NCBI RefSeq assembly: GCF_001642475.1
Contig: NW_019173939.1
Span: 62,001-126,000 of the forward strand
Length of the DNA: 64,000 nucleotides
Reading direction: 5' to 3'
Source of the DNA: Fonsecaea monophora
Taxonomy: Eukaryota; Ascomycota; Eurotiomycetes; Chaetothyriales; Herpotrichiellaceae
Part shown: piece by piece, positions 32,957 to 44,071 of the stretch
Position numbering within the stretch: the first letter of the stretch is position 1
How the letters are laid out: each line of letters opens with the position of its first letter
The notes under the pieces: generated by a model
Seen by the model: only the letters and a program-made list of their open reading frames with translations
Databases searched by the model: none
What the model was told of the DNA's origin: nothing
Program-made: the position numbers and the translations under genes

Positions 32957-35434
32957 ATGGCGCAGGATCCTCACCGAATTGGCCAGCTAATTCAGACCCT
33001 CGAAGCTGCCAAATCAAAAGGAGGGCGATCGAAAGGCAAATCCGGATTCTCTTGCAAGAAGGCGACGTTCGAAGTCGAAGGCTCCCACGGTATTACCGTT
33101 GACTCCTGGCGTTTCAACGACTGGGACTACAAGCGGGATGACCTTCCTACTTATGCTCGTGGACTCTTTACTACCAGGAGATCAGACGGCACTCCAGAAA
33201 TCGCGGTCCGAGGATATGACAAATTCTTCAACGTTGATGAAGTCCCCGAGACGAAGTGGCCCAATATTGAAAGGGATACCACTGGGCCGTACGAACTGAG
33301 TGTCAAGGAGAACGGTTGCATCATCTTCATGTCCGGGCTTGAGGACGGTACTTTACTAGTTTGCAGCAAGCACTCTACGGGTGCACGCTCTGATGTCGAC
33401 CAGAGTCATGCTACTGTGGGAGAGAAGTGGATTCAGAGACATGTCGAAAGCGTGGGCAAGAACACGCGGCAGTTGGCGAAAGCGCTGAGAGATTTGAATG
33501 CCACGGCAGTCGGCGAGCTATGTGACGATTCGTTCGAAGAACACGTTCTGGAGTATCCTCCGGAAGCGGCTGGGCTATACCTCCACGGCATCAACATCAA
33601 CCTTCCTGAATTTGTCACTTTGTCTGGGCCGGAGGTTCACGAGTTCGCCGATACATGGGGTTTCAGAAAGGCACAGTATGTGATGATGCAATCTCTCGAA
33701 GAGGTGAAAGAATTTCTCAGCAAATGCGCCGAGACTGGCTCTTGGGAAGGACGAGACACCGAAGGATTCGTGGTCAGATGCAAGAAGAGAAGTCAGGATC
33801 GGTCAACGGCACCAGACTGGTTCTTCAAGTACAAATTCGAGGAACCCTATTTGATGTACCGGCAATGGCGTGAATGTACGAAAGCCATGATTTCCGGAAA
33901 ACCACCCAAGTACAAGAAGCACCACAAGATCACCGAGGAGTACTTGAAATACGCACGTCGGCAACTAGCCAGAGATCCGTCATTGGCCAAAGAGTACAAC
34001 AAGAACCACGGAATCATCAAGATGCGTGATGGTTTTCTTGCAGAGATTGGCCAGAAGGGGTCCGACATCATCGCAAAAGAACGTGAAAATGGAGACGGCG
34101 GCGGGCACCAGTCTCTCAGTGACATCGTCCTTGTTCCCATCGCCTCGATCGGATGCGGCAAGACTACTGTGGCGACTGCACTGGTGAAGCTTTTTGACTT
34201 TGGACTTGTCCAGAACGACAATATCCAGGGACAAAGAGGTCGGCCAGCCCGATTCGCCGCTGCTGTAGTCAATGCCATGGCAGCCCATAAAGTGGTGGTC
34301 GCTGACCGTAACAATCATCAACGCCGGGAGAGACAGCAAATCATGGAAGACGTCAGCAAAGTGGTTCCGCAGGCAAGATTTGTGGCTTTGCACTACGTTC
34401 ATGAGCCGAAGGATCGGATGCTCGACGAGATTCGCAGAGTGACCCGCCAGCGCGTGCTTGACCGCGGAGACAATCATCAAACTATTCGGGCAGGAAGCAA
34501 GAGTCCGCAGGAGATCATTGGCATCATGGAAGGGTTCTTAGAGCGCTTTCAGGGCTGCGACAGGAGCACGCCACCAGATGCCGACTTCGACGAAGTCATC
34601 GATCTGGACGTCTGTGCGTCGTCTCTCGAAAACTTGGAGACAGTCATCACCCACCTTTACAATGCCTACCCCGGACTTCTGCCGGAAGACATGCCCAGTG
34701 ACGAGGACATGCAATCCGCGATTGACTATGCGATGGGTAGTGAAGTCACGATCAAACATGACCTCTCGTTCGGAAAGTCCGCGAGTGGAGAGAAAGCTCA
34801 CAAGCAGAAGACGACCGGCGCACATCAGCTCGAGGAAAAGCCGCTGACATTAGACCAATTGACGGGCAAGCTTGAATATTTCAGCATATCAGTGTCTGCG
34901 AGGGATATTGAATCCATTCTTGGCTCAATATTCGACCAGGCTTCAGCCGATGAAGCGCGGATGTACCGTATGTTGAAACAGTCGCGGCGCCTCCAGAATG
35001 AATTTCATGTGACGTTGATCCATCGGGCATCTGCAACCAAAGATCCCAAACTGTGGGAAATGTATACAGAAGAATATCGCAAAGCCATGGTAGGCAAAGA
35101 TCTCAAGAACAAGAATGACTTGGCACCAGGTCTTGGGCAAGCACGAGTCAAGCTAGAGAGAGTGGTCTGGGACGACCGGATCATGGCCTTTGTTGTCCGC
35201 ATTTATCCTGGTGCTGAAGGACCTTCATGGCGGAGTGCCAATGCAATCCCACATATCACGGTAGGAACAGCTGGGCCGGATATCAAGCCAAAGGAGAGCA
35301 ACGATCTGCTGGCTCAATGGGAGTCTGGTGAGACGAATGGGAGATTGATCCACGACAAAGAAGTACCAGGCGGAGTTATTTTGGACGGGAGTGTCAAAGC
35401 TGTGTTTCAACGCAACTTTCCGCATGGGCGGTAG
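32957..35434 (+). CDS. TRL1: tRNA ligase Trl1 (ligase / kinase / cyclic phosphodiesterase)
   Basis: An intronless frame of 825 residues, the same size as the yeast enzyme. The N-terminal adenylyltransferase domain has the nucleotidyl Lys in VKENGCIIF (about residue 117), with EGFVVRCKK and FFKYKFEEPY as later ligase motifs. The middle polynucleotide kinase has the P-loop IGCGKTTV (about 400). The C-terminal cyclic phosphodiesterase has two H-x-T motifs, HVTLIH and HITVG. The enzyme heals and seals tRNA halves after intron removal and, in fungi, joins the HAC1-type mRNA exons of the unfolded-protein response. The start is the ATG at 32957 (MAQDPHRIG), since the upstream extension lacks an ATG. 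Confidence 0.97.
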   Translation: MAQDPHRIGQLIQTLEAAKSKGGRSKGKSGFSCKKATFEVEGSHGITVDSWRFNDWDYKRDDLPTYARGLFTTRRSDGTPEIAVRGYDKFFNVDEVPETKWPNIERDTTGPYELSVKENGCIIFMSGLEDGTLLVCSKHSTGARSDVDQSHATVGEKWIQRHVESVGKNTRQLAKALRDLNATAVGELCDDSFEEHVLEYPPEAAGLYLHGININLPEFVTLSGPEVHEFADTWGFRKAQYVMMQSLEEVKEFLSKCAETGSWEGRDTEGFVVRCKKRSQDRSTAPDWFFKYKFEEPYLMYRQWRECTKAMISGKPPKYKKHHKITEEYLKYARRQLARDPSLAKEYNKNHGIIKMRDGFLAEIGQKGSDIIAKERENGDGGGHQSLSDIVLVPIASIGCGKTTVATALVKLFDFGLVQNDNIQGQRGRPARFAAAVVNAMAAHKVVVADRNNHQRRERQQIMEDVSKVVPQARFVALHYVHEPKDRMLDEIRRVTRQRVLDRGDNHQTIRAGSKSPQEIIGIMEGFLERFQGCDRSTPPDADFDEVIDLDVCASSLENLETVITHLYNAYPGLLPEDMPSDEDMQSAIDYAMGSEVTIKHDLSFGKSASGEKAHKQKTTGAHQLEEKPLTLDQLTGKLEYFSISVSARDIESILGSIFDQASADEARMYRMLKQSRRLQNEFHVTLIHRASATKDPKLWEMYTEEYRKAMVGKDLKNKNDLAPGLGQARVKLERVVWDDRIMAFVVRIYPGAEGPSWRSANAIPHITVGTAGPDIKPKESNDLLAQWESGETNGRLIHDKEVPGGVILDGSVKAVFQRNFPHGR

Positions 35435-36753
35435 AAATTTGGAGGGGAGCCAATGGTGACTCTGAAGAAGTCGTATTGGGATGAAAAGGGCTGGTGTTGT
35501 GAGAACGTCGTATCGAGTATTATTGAGCACAGAATTTTGTGGTCAAGCATGTTAGGCGCAGAGTACAAACACATGTGCATACTGCACGTAGCTCCTCGAA
35601 GCACGAGTGAGGGCACGAATTGATGTTTGTGATTGGTGGTAACTACAGAGTTGAAGAGGTCGGTAGAGGTCGGGAGAGGCCGCCGCCAACTGGTTGCCGT
35701 GGCAGCAAAACCAAACCAGCTGAAAGCGCCTGTTGCAGCTTCGGAACAAACAACGCCAGGCGCGACTTCCCTACGAGTTTACCGGATAATTAATTAGTAC
35801 GTGCCCCCAAATGGCCCCAGCCAAAGCTCTCAGTTCCCCCATCAACAGATGACTTTTTCTTCTTCCACCCCCCATACCTTGTCCTTTCCGAACCGTCTCA
35901 TTGAGCTTTCATTTGTTGACTTTTTTTTTTTGACACCTGGTAGATCGCGACATTCTCAGGTCTGCATCACAGTTCCACTACATTTTGCTCGGTTAAGGGT
36001 TACAAGAACCAAAGGGCTAGAAAGGAACAAAAGAGGTACGCATCTCCCACCCCGCACCCAAGCCGAACGACCGCGACGCCCACGGCACGCGCCATAAGCA
36101 CCCATCGCCCTGCAAAACTCGGCCCCGTCCAAGTTGGTGCCAAGCAAAAACAACAGGAGCTCCACCAGGGCTGCTCCCAAGCATCTCTGCGACCTCTGAA
36201 CCTCCATCCATCAACTTGTTACTACTACTTGTACCTGTCTTTGTGCTTGTACCACCACTACCTCCACGAAACGCCTCCTCCACCACCCTTTCTGCCTCTG
36301 ATGTTGTCCTTCGAGAACTCCTCTGTCTTCCGAGCCGTATTCCGTTCGTCCTTTAATTGTCTCTGACACCCGTCTTCCTTCAGTGTCGACTGACTCTCAC
36401 GTCGTTCGCGTACCACTTTGAACTCGCCCGCTCGGACAACAACGCGCCCCAATAGCCTTGGAAACCCCGGCAGATCACTCTGACCTCAAAATCTCATCGA
36501 GAACGACGTGCCTCTACGAATTCTCGAGAACACCTTCGATCACCCTTTCGTCGAGATTGCAAGCCGTCCAGACACGTCGGGAAAAGCTCGTGCGTCATTC
36601 CCCAATCGTATTGGATTCCTCACACACACCGTTGCTAATCCAGTCTAGATCTCACATTTCTTAGTGGTGCTTCGAACACCTCACGTTCTTCTTCACCACT
36701 CGTGATCTCACTTGTTGTCTCTACCCTCGTCATCACGGCGTCACGCAAACAAG
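35435..36753. other. Intergenic region and pyrimidine-rich leader of the cyclin gene
   Basis: No gene is supported. The right half (about 36200-36750) is strongly C/T-rich, as in long 5' leaders of fungal cell-cycle genes. A poly-T run lies at about 35921-35930. Confidence 0.5.
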
Positions 36754-38376
36754 ATGCCTGTGGTGAGTCTTCCTGCTCAATAATATGTTGTCCTCTACGC
36801 GTCTTGTTCACCCCCCGCTGACCTCGAAGCAGTCCCGTACTCGGCAACGAGTAGTCACTAACGAAAACGATGAGAACTCAGTGGCGCAGACTACCCGTCT
36901 AACACGGGCAAAGGCCGCCGGTCTGTCCAGTACCGATGACACTACCTCAGTCGCGAAGAAGCCTCTGCAAACCAAGAAATCCGCAGGTGGAACACTGAAT
37001 GGAGCCACGAGACGCCGCGCGCTAGGAGACGTGACCAATGCCGCAAAAGGTGTGGAAGTTGTTTTGGACGGAAAGAAGGCCACAGCAAGCAAAGTTGGGC
37101 TGCAGTCCAAAGTCGCTCAACCAGCTGCCGGTGGCGTCCAAAAGCTTTCTCGTACAAACTCTTCGAGAGCCGCCCTCGGAGTCAAGGACAACAATCTCAA
37201 ACCCAAGGCCTCTTCAGGGGAAATAAAGAAACCAGGAAGTGGTTCAGGTGTCCTCGGTAATACTGGCAAAAGACGGACGCAAGCTTCCACATCCACTGCG
37301 CCTTCGTCGAAAGATGTTACTCCAGACGTCGATGAACCCCCGCGCAAGAAGTCATGCACGGAGGAAGCCGTCGAAGAAGCCCAAGCTCAGACCGAGGATA
37401 TCACCGATATTGTTGCTGAACTGGATGCGGAAGACTTGGATGACCCGTCGATGTGCGCCGAATACGTCCGCGAGATCTTCGAATACTACTTCGCCCTGGA
37501 ACATACCACACAGCCCAACCCGAACTACATGGATCACCAGGACGACCTTGAGTGGAAGATGAGAGGCATCCTCGTCGACTGGTTGATTGAAGTGCACACT
37601 CGCTTTAGGCTTCTGCCCGAAACGTTGTTCCTGGCTGTCAACATTGTCGATCGCTTTCTCTCTCAAAAAGTTGTTCCTCTCGACAAACTCCAGCTTGTGG
37701 GCATTACCGCCATGTTCATCGCCTCCAAATATGAAGAGGTCCTTTCTCCTCACGTTGGCAACTTTGTCCACGTCGCCGACGATGGCTTCACAATTGAAGA
37801 GGTTCTCAGTGCTGAGAGGTACACCTTGTCAACCCTCAAATATGATCTTAGCTATCCCAACCCAATGAACTTCCTGAGAAGGATTTCAAAGGCCGACAAC
37901 TATGACATTCAGACTCGCACACTCGCAAAGTACCTGATGGAAATCAGTCTCGTGGACCATCGATTTCTGGAATACAAGCAGAGCCATGTTGCTGCCGCCG
38001 CCATGTACCTTGCTCGCATGATACTTGAGCGTGGTGGATGGGTACGTGTTTCCGATGTTATCATTCCTGCACCTCTTGCTAACCCATTCACAGGATGCGA
38101 CGTTGACCAAGTTCGCGGGCTATAACGAAGATGAGATCCTTCCCGTTTTCGACCTCATGATCAGTTATCTAGAAGCTCCAGTTTCGCATGAGGCCCTGTT
38201 CAAGAAGTACGCGTCGAAGAAGTTCCTCAAGGGTAGGTTCGCTTCTCAGAAGTGGTTGTTGTCTCAAGGCTAACATGACGCAAGCATCAATCTTGGCCAG
38301 GAAATGGGCTAAGGACTATGGGATAAGCCGCCGAACCGCTGGCTTCACCATCCCTAGTGCCAAGGTTGCACAATAG
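36754..38376 (+). CDS. G2/mitotic B-type cyclin (NimE/Clb type)
   Basis: Exons 36754-36762, 36833-38041, 38094-38232 and 38285-38376 join to 482 residues. The first coding exon holds only MPV. A destruction box RRALGDVTN (about 64-72) marks it for APC/C turnover. A long disordered Lys/Ser/Ala region follows to about 215. The cyclin fold starts with YVREIFEYYF and contains MRGILVDWLIEVHTRFRLLPETLFLAVNIVDRFLS, the classic cyclin box with its Arg and Asp. The second fold ends with KWAKDYG. Such cyclins activate Cdk1 for entry into mitosis; NimE is the Aspergillus orthologue. Introns are 70, 52 and 52 nt. The exon 2 acceptor is a tandem AAGCAG, so an extra Gln at position 4 is possible. Confidence 0.96.
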
Positions 38377-39451
38377 TCTGCCACTTTTACCATCGACGGA
38401 CCTGCTTGCTTGAAGACGGGCAAGCACCTTTCGGCTTGATCTTATGGGGAAGTCGTACACGACGAATTTTTCGGGCAGCCCTCTTCAATGGGTCATGCTT
38501 TCATGTCTCTATCACCACGACGATTGAAAACGATATTGGCACATAGATTCACATTCAGCATCATTACCACCATATCGATAAAGCCAAACACGTCCGACCA
38601 CACAGCAACCTCCAATCACAGCGAACTCTTACCGACGTGTACCTGGCACTGAGCAACGAGATCTATTCTCTCGAATGAGGACTTGGGGACGTAATCTCCG
38701 TCGGTGCATCTTTTCAGCTTTTGTTGCTACACACTACAGGGGCGTTCGACTTGTGGATAGGCTTACATTCCGGACGCGGGCTTGATTGACTGGCGAAACG
38801 GGCGAACCTGGCGTTTATTGCTTATCGAAACAGGGACTCTACAAAGTTGCAATTTGTCTCTCGCGTGCATTGAGTTGTTTGACGTGAAGTCCCATTCATC
38901 AGCCAAGACTGGGAGGTCTTCACTCTGAGAACGGGGCTGGATACGAAGCGAGGTGAAAAATGGGTTGTGCTCTTTGGATTATCGAGCAGGAGCAGAGTGG
39001 TGGCGTGTTCTTTGAACTTGCCTGTATCTCATGGTCTTATGGTCCCAGGTCCTAGATGGGTCGGGCCAACATGGCTATCACAATTGCAACTGTATTTGCA
39101 TTGATAACCTGCCTGGTTGATCATTGAGCCCCTTTGCGAATTTCGACTGTACTTGAGATTTTCCTTTGTTACCTCCTTTCATACATTGCATCATACATTG
39201 ACTCTGAATTGGCGCTTTTGCCCACTAATGATTGCCGCGGTCAGCCCGAGCTCGTATATCTGGAGATGTTATAAGTCGGCTTGAAATGCGTTATGGATTG
39301 TTGTCAGACGACATTTCGATTTGCGGTAGTGGTAATTTGAACCGGAATTGCAGGGCTGAAGATCAAAACAGGACCTTTGTAACCAAGGAAGGACAAGGAC
39401 GAGCAAGGACAGAGCAGACACAAAATCCTGGATTGATCCTATTCTTCTTCT
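38377..39451. other. Intergenic region between convergent cyclin and HIT genes
   Basis: It contains the 3' ends of both genes. The frame at 39232-39543 has no domain and overlaps the HIT stop. Nothing else is recognised. Confidence 0.55.
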
Positions 39452-40663
39452 TTAGACCTTCCAGGGCAGACGCCTACCACTTCCGCCCCCGCGTTCGCCT
39501 CCTTCAGTGCTACCAGCGAGGTTCAGACTCCTCATCCCACTAACTGTCGCCGCCGAGTTCGTCGTCGCCTGTTCCCCCTCCCTTGCGCCAAATGTCCTTT
39601 CCCATTCCTCCCGAATCGCCGCCCTCATATCCTCGACCAACACGGCGGCGTCGTCGTAGTCGAGGTCCTCGCGCATGCCTCTCCCGAACAGGATTGCTGA
39701 GGCTTGACGGCCCGAGGGGGCGCGGTTCGGCGGGTATTTTTTTCGCGATGAGGATGATGATGATGATGTTGATGGCTGCGGGTACGTGTAGTTCAAGGGG
39801 GGTCGGGGCACGATGTGGAAGTGGACGTGTGGGACGACTTGGGCGGCGCCGGGGCCTATAGTCGAGAGAAAAGAGAGACACGGGTAAACGATATGGTTCG
39901 GGATGATAGATTGTGATTGAGGGGGTAGAGATATGGTAGAGTAGAGGAAGGCAATGTGATGTACAGAAACAGTGGGAATTCGTGGGTGGATGGAAGGGTG
40001 AGCTTACCATTATTTTGAACCACGTTGTAGTCGGCTTCCTCATGCGGGATGTCTGGGAGGACGGCCTTGATGACGGAGCGTGCGAGAAGGGGGAGGACTC
40101 TCCCGATCTGTATTATAGGAGTGAGCCTCGCCCGTGAATGGTCGTGAGTGTTCATGAGGGTTTGGAATGTGAGCCTGTCATGCCTGCTCAATGGACGGGA
40201 ACCGGGCCATAAAGCACCCCAACCGCCAACATGTGAATCAAGTCCAAAGGACAAATGGACGTGAGTGACAGGCTGGGAGACGACACTCGAAACGTAACGT
40301 GTCGTGTCGTGTCGTGTCGTGTCGTGTCAAACAAGATAGACATACCTCGGCGCCCTCGTCGGGACTCAAATCCCCGACCTTGACACGATGCTTTCTCGGT
40401 GCGACCAACACATGCCCCCTCGTCAGGGGCATGATGTCCAAAAACGCCACGACGTGCTCGCTCGAGTAGAGCACAAACGACGGCGGGTCGAGCTGCTCCG
40501 GGTCGAGGGCCTTGGCCATCGCCTCTGGGTTCCCCAAAGGAGATGTCGGGGAGTACGTGGCCGCGATGGCGCAGAAGGGGCAAGACGCCGAAAAGTCCTC
40601 CTGGTCGGGCTGAGATGCAGAGTGCGTTCTGGATTCGTGGATCAGGAGGGGGTGGTCGGACAT
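39452..40663 (-). CDS. HIT-family nucleotide hydrolase (Hnt1-like)
   Basis: Exons 40663-40346, 40107-40008 and 39855-39452 join in frame to 273 residues (introns 238 and 152 nt). The core has the zinc-type CPFC pair (about 28-31), the VLYSSEHVVAFLDIMPLTRGHVLVAPRKH block, and the histidine triad HVHFHIVP, with the middle and last His forming the active site. HIT proteins of the HINT group hydrolyse adenosine 5'-phosphoramidates. Directly after the triad there is a Ser-rich insert (SSSSSSSRKK) not expected in a minimal HINT, and the C-terminal 90 residues are charged or Gly/Arg-rich. Intron 1 carries a CGTGT pentanucleotide array. Confidence 0.92.
40298..40328 (+). repeat. (CGTGT)6 pentanucleotide repeat in HIT intron 1
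   Basis: Six perfect CGTGT units plus one base, inside the first intron of the HIT gene, 18-47 nt from its donor. Because it lies in an intron, copy-number change would not shift the reading frame. Confidence 0.95.
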
Positions 40664-41358
40664 TTTTGGCAGATAGATGTATATAGAGAGAGAGAGATGT
40701 GTCTTTCAGGATGGGAATGAACGGTCAATGCCGAATGTGAACGTCAAGTTGATGCGATGCTGGTGGGAAGTAAAGACGGGGGGAAATCTAACAAAGTATG
40801 TGTATAGTCTATAAGGTCTTATAAAGGCACAAGCGTAGCCAGAATGCAATGATGAAAATACCCAGAGAGGAGACGCTGTGGAGTGTATATACTTGAAGGA
40901 ATACTGACTACATGAGGCTGATATATGCCAAGGCGACATATCAAAGAGGGTCAAGTCAGTCGCTGTCCCGAGGTTGAATCTCTGATTTGTCTGACGAGAC
41001 TCTAATCGACTCCAACCACCGCCCAAAACAGTCAATTGACAGATCCATTCGCGGGCTGTCGGTTATAATGACACCACAAATTCAAATGACAACAGGCCTT
41101 TCCGTTGCAGCAAGGCACCCGACTTGGTGTGTGGTTCGTGACTCGAAATCCACAATTGAATTCTGACCAAAAGTCTGCCTTGTTGTTTTCCAACCCAATG
41201 AACACACTGGAATCATTTCTGCCTACCTGAATATTACTCTGCCTCGACGGAGCCTCCCATTCAGATCAGCCGTGGTGCATTTCTAGTGGGCGACTCAAGG
41301 CAGACTCATCCATCCGGCCACCTTTCTATGGCGACTTCTACCATTGCTCCACCATAAC
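40664..41358. promoter_or_regulatory. Divergent promoter, HIT protein / Trm11
   Basis: About 695 bp separate the two ATGs. A short AG run lies just upstream of the HIT start (about 40685-40697). A nine-codon upstream frame (41328-41357) ends one base before the Trm11 ATG. Confidence 0.55.
41328..41357 (+). promoter_or_regulatory. Upstream ORF abutting the Trm11 start
   Basis: An ATG at 41328 opens a frame for MATSTIAPP with a TAA at 41355-41357. A single base then separates it from the Trm11 ATG at 41359. If the mRNA leader includes this ATG, ribosomes would terminate on top of the main start. Confidence 0.5.
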
Positions 41359-42924
41359 ATGGAATACCTCATTCGGTTCGTCCAGGCGCATGAAAGTTTT
41401 CGGCGGCCGGAGATCGAGGCACTCTCGACGCTCGAGCAATTACCCTGCGAGATTGTGTCCTATGCCGAGACCTCCCCCTTCTGTGTGGTGAGGTTTCCTG
41501 CCTCCGGCCCACCACATGGCACCGGTGGTTCCCTACCGGTGGTGGAGGACGTTTCTTTCGAGAGCCTCGAGGCTAGGATAAAGAACTTTGAAAGCCACTC
41601 CGTCTTGTCAAAGTGCATCTATGAAATATGGGGACAGGGGCGGGATTATGAAGAACTTCACGTGGATGTGAAACGAAAAAGCCACCACCTGTGGGATCGC
41701 TTTCGCCATGTATCATTCAAGTTCTCCGTCGACTCTTACTGTAGCACGAGAGATGTGGACCAGCAGAGACAGATTATCGACTCATTTAAATACCTTGATT
41801 TCAGGGGCAAGATCAAGATGAAGAATCCGGAAGCCGAGTTTACCATCTTGGAAGAGTGGCTTCCTTGGATCTCCCCGAGCGACATTCAAGAACATACGTC
41901 AACCTGTGATGCTGCAATCGACAAAGTAGCAGGTACAAGTCTGAGAAGAGTGTTTCTCGCCCGCAAGATTGGCGATTCGCGTCGTTGGCTGAGGGAGAAG
42001 CATGACCTCAAAAAGCGGCCGTACATCTCAACAACATCAATGGACGCAGAGTTGGCGCTGCTGACGGCGACTATGGCCCTGGCGAGCCCCGGAAAGCTTT
42101 TTCTGGATCCTTTTGTGGGAACTGGTGGTTTCATGGTCGCTGCTGCAGAGCTGGGAGCTGTTGTTCTGGGATCAGACATCGACGGCCGCAGTTTTCGCGG
42201 GAAAGGCTCCGGTCTGATCCAAGGGGTTGGAGCAAATTTTCAAAAGTATGGGTTAACGCATTTGTTCGGGGACTGTCTGACTTCCGACTTGACGAATACA
42301 CCGTTCCGCTGTGCTACTGCGACATCGTCCAGGTCGAGCAACGGTCGGTGGCTGGATGGGATTGTTTGTGATCCTCCCTACGGCGTACGTGAAGGCTTGA
42401 AGGTGCTTGGAGTGAAATTGAGGCAGAGTCGCATAGAGGCAGCCGAAATTAACGGCGATGGATCCAGTCTGGCAGAGAGTTCCAAACCGCTGACAGAACT
42501 TTTGGTCAACGGCGTCCCGGCGCATACGCTGCCTGGGTATGTCGCGCCAAAGAAGCCCTACTCCTTCGCGCGTATGCTTGGCGATATCCTGGACTTCGCT
42601 GCGAGAACACTGGTCGATGGGGGCCGTGTCGCATTCTGGATGCCGACCGCGAACGAAAACGAATTCGGTGATGAAGAAGCCACCATACCGACGCATCCCC
42701 ATCTCGAACTGAAACACGAGTGTATCCAGAGATTCAACAAGTGGAGTCGAAAATTACTGGTGTATGAGAGAATGCCCGGGATCCTCGATTTAGAGGCACA
42801 CATTGACGGATTTGCTGGTCGAGAGGGAAAATCGACAGCAAGTGCTGGTCGTACTGCCGACGAGCTGAATCCTTTTCGTAGAAGATATTTTCAGTCCTTT
42901 GGCGCAGACAGGACTGCAAGCTAG
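41359..42924 (+). CDS. TRM11: tRNA (guanine-10-N2) methyltransferase, Trm11 subunit
   Basis: An intronless frame of 521 residues starting MEYLIRFVQAHESFRRPEI, the usual start of the family. The N-terminal part to about 190 corresponds to the THUMP-type RNA-binding region. The methyltransferase domain has the SAM loop LDPFVGTGGFMVAAAELG (about 252-269), an acidic GSDIDGR, and the catalytic CDPPYGVREG. The C-terminus includes SRKLLVYERM. Trm11 is the catalytic partner of Trm112 and makes m2G at position 10 of many cytosolic tRNAs. The frame extends five codons further up but without an ATG. Confidence 0.95.
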   Translation: MEYLIRFVQAHESFRRPEIEALSTLEQLPCEIVSYAETSPFCVVRFPASGPPHGTGGSLPVVEDVSFESLEARIKNFESHSVLSKCIYEIWGQGRDYEELHVDVKRKSHHLWDRFRHVSFKFSVDSYCSTRDVDQQRQIIDSFKYLDFRGKIKMKNPEAEFTILEEWLPWISPSDIQEHTSTCDAAIDKVAGTSLRRVFLARKIGDSRRWLREKHDLKKRPYISTTSMDAELALLTATMALASPGKLFLDPFVGTGGFMVAAAELGAVVLGSDIDGRSFRGKGSGLIQGVGANFQKYGLTHLFGDCLTSDLTNTPFRCATATSSRSSNGRWLDGIVCDPPYGVREGLKVLGVKLRQSRIEAAEINGDGSSLAESSKPLTELLVNGVPAHTLPGYVAPKKPYSFARMLGDILDFAARTLVDGGRVAFWMPTANENEFGDEEATIPTHPHLELKHECIQRFNKWSRKLLVYERMPGILDLEAHIDGFAGREGKSTASAGRTADELNPFRRRYFQSFGADRTAS

Positions 42925-43052
42925 CATGTGCCAGCTTTTGGAGTCTCAGGATCGTCATTACGTCGTTCATTGTCTCCCAGCTGTCCCCTCGGCGTAGCCA
43001 AAGGCGACGATAAACCAACTCCCCTCCTCGTCCAATGCGTGCATGGCGTCGC

Positions 43053-43821
43053 TCAGTCGTCCACTTTGAGCTTTTCCACTGCGGAAACGGCATCCTCTCC
43101 GTCAACATCCTCATCGTCACCCTTCCCGACTAGACCCCTCTCCCAGAGCTGCTTCCCCGTCAGTCTCTTCTCCTCGACCTTCCCTCCCTTCTTCTTCTTG
43201 TCCTCGGCCTCTTCTTCCTCCCTCGCCCGGCGCTCCTTCTCCTCCAACTCCTTGCGAAACTTGTCCCGCCATTCCAGAAACCTGTCCCTGTTGACCAAGG
43301 TGCCGTGGAATTTGCGGTTCTCCGCCTCTTCCTTCTCCCGGATCTCAATCTCTTTGACTTCCTCGGCCTGCCGTATCCGGTCGGAGATCAACACCTCCGC
43401 GGCCTCTTTGAGAGTGGTGACTAGCGTAAACACCATGGCCATGCCCAGAGAGTCCTCTATCGTGGGCTGCAGAGCGTTGAGCAGTTGAGCCTTGTCCACG
43501 GCGACGTCGAGTTGCGGATGCTTTGGCGCATTGGGAGGCGACGTAATATCCAAATGAGGACCGACATCTGGGTAGGCTTCGGGATAGGTGACGTTGAGCA
43601 AGAGGACTGGAGGGTCGGGGTCTTCGCCGTGTCCCTCACTGGGTAGGTCCAGCGTTATGGATATCCGGTACGACGTATCAGAGAGGTCTAGCATAAAGGC
43701 GGGTGTTAGGTACTCTGTCCACACATCCTTCGTCTCAATTGAGAGAGTGCGAACCTGTGATCTCGTCCGGAAAAATCGACTCGAGGACTTCTCGCTCCTC
43801 CTTCTGATCTTCTATACCCAT
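43053..43821 (-). CDS. RWD-domain protein (Gir2/RWDD1-like)
   Basis: Exons 43821-43755 and 43687-43053 join in frame to 233 residues (67-nt intron with a CTAAC branch site). The start MGIEDQKEEREVLESIFPDEITDL and the motif YPEAYPDVGPHL are the RWD hallmark (domain about 8-125). A long charged coiled coil follows (about 135-195, Glu/Lys/Arg-rich), then LTGKQLWERGL and an acidic end. This shape is that of Gir2/RWDD1, which binds the GTPase Rbg2/DRG2 and the Gcn1 system on ribosomes. The assignment is from domain order. Confidence 0.92.
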
Positions 43822-44071
43822 TTTGAAAGAAGAATCTACAAGAACTGGCCAAGGATAAAGCAAGTTGACGACAAACAGGTTTTCGTGCGCTGTATAATTG
43901 CTAAGTGAACATGATCGAGTTGTACTTGTGAGGAGTGAAGTGGGCATTAATTTACCGAACATAGCCCGTATTCTTTTTTGGTGGTGGGGATACTTGTAAT
44001 ACCTCGAACTTGTAGATCAACGACTTCAATGAGCACCACGAGCTATCTCACTCATTTAAGAGCTGTGGAAA

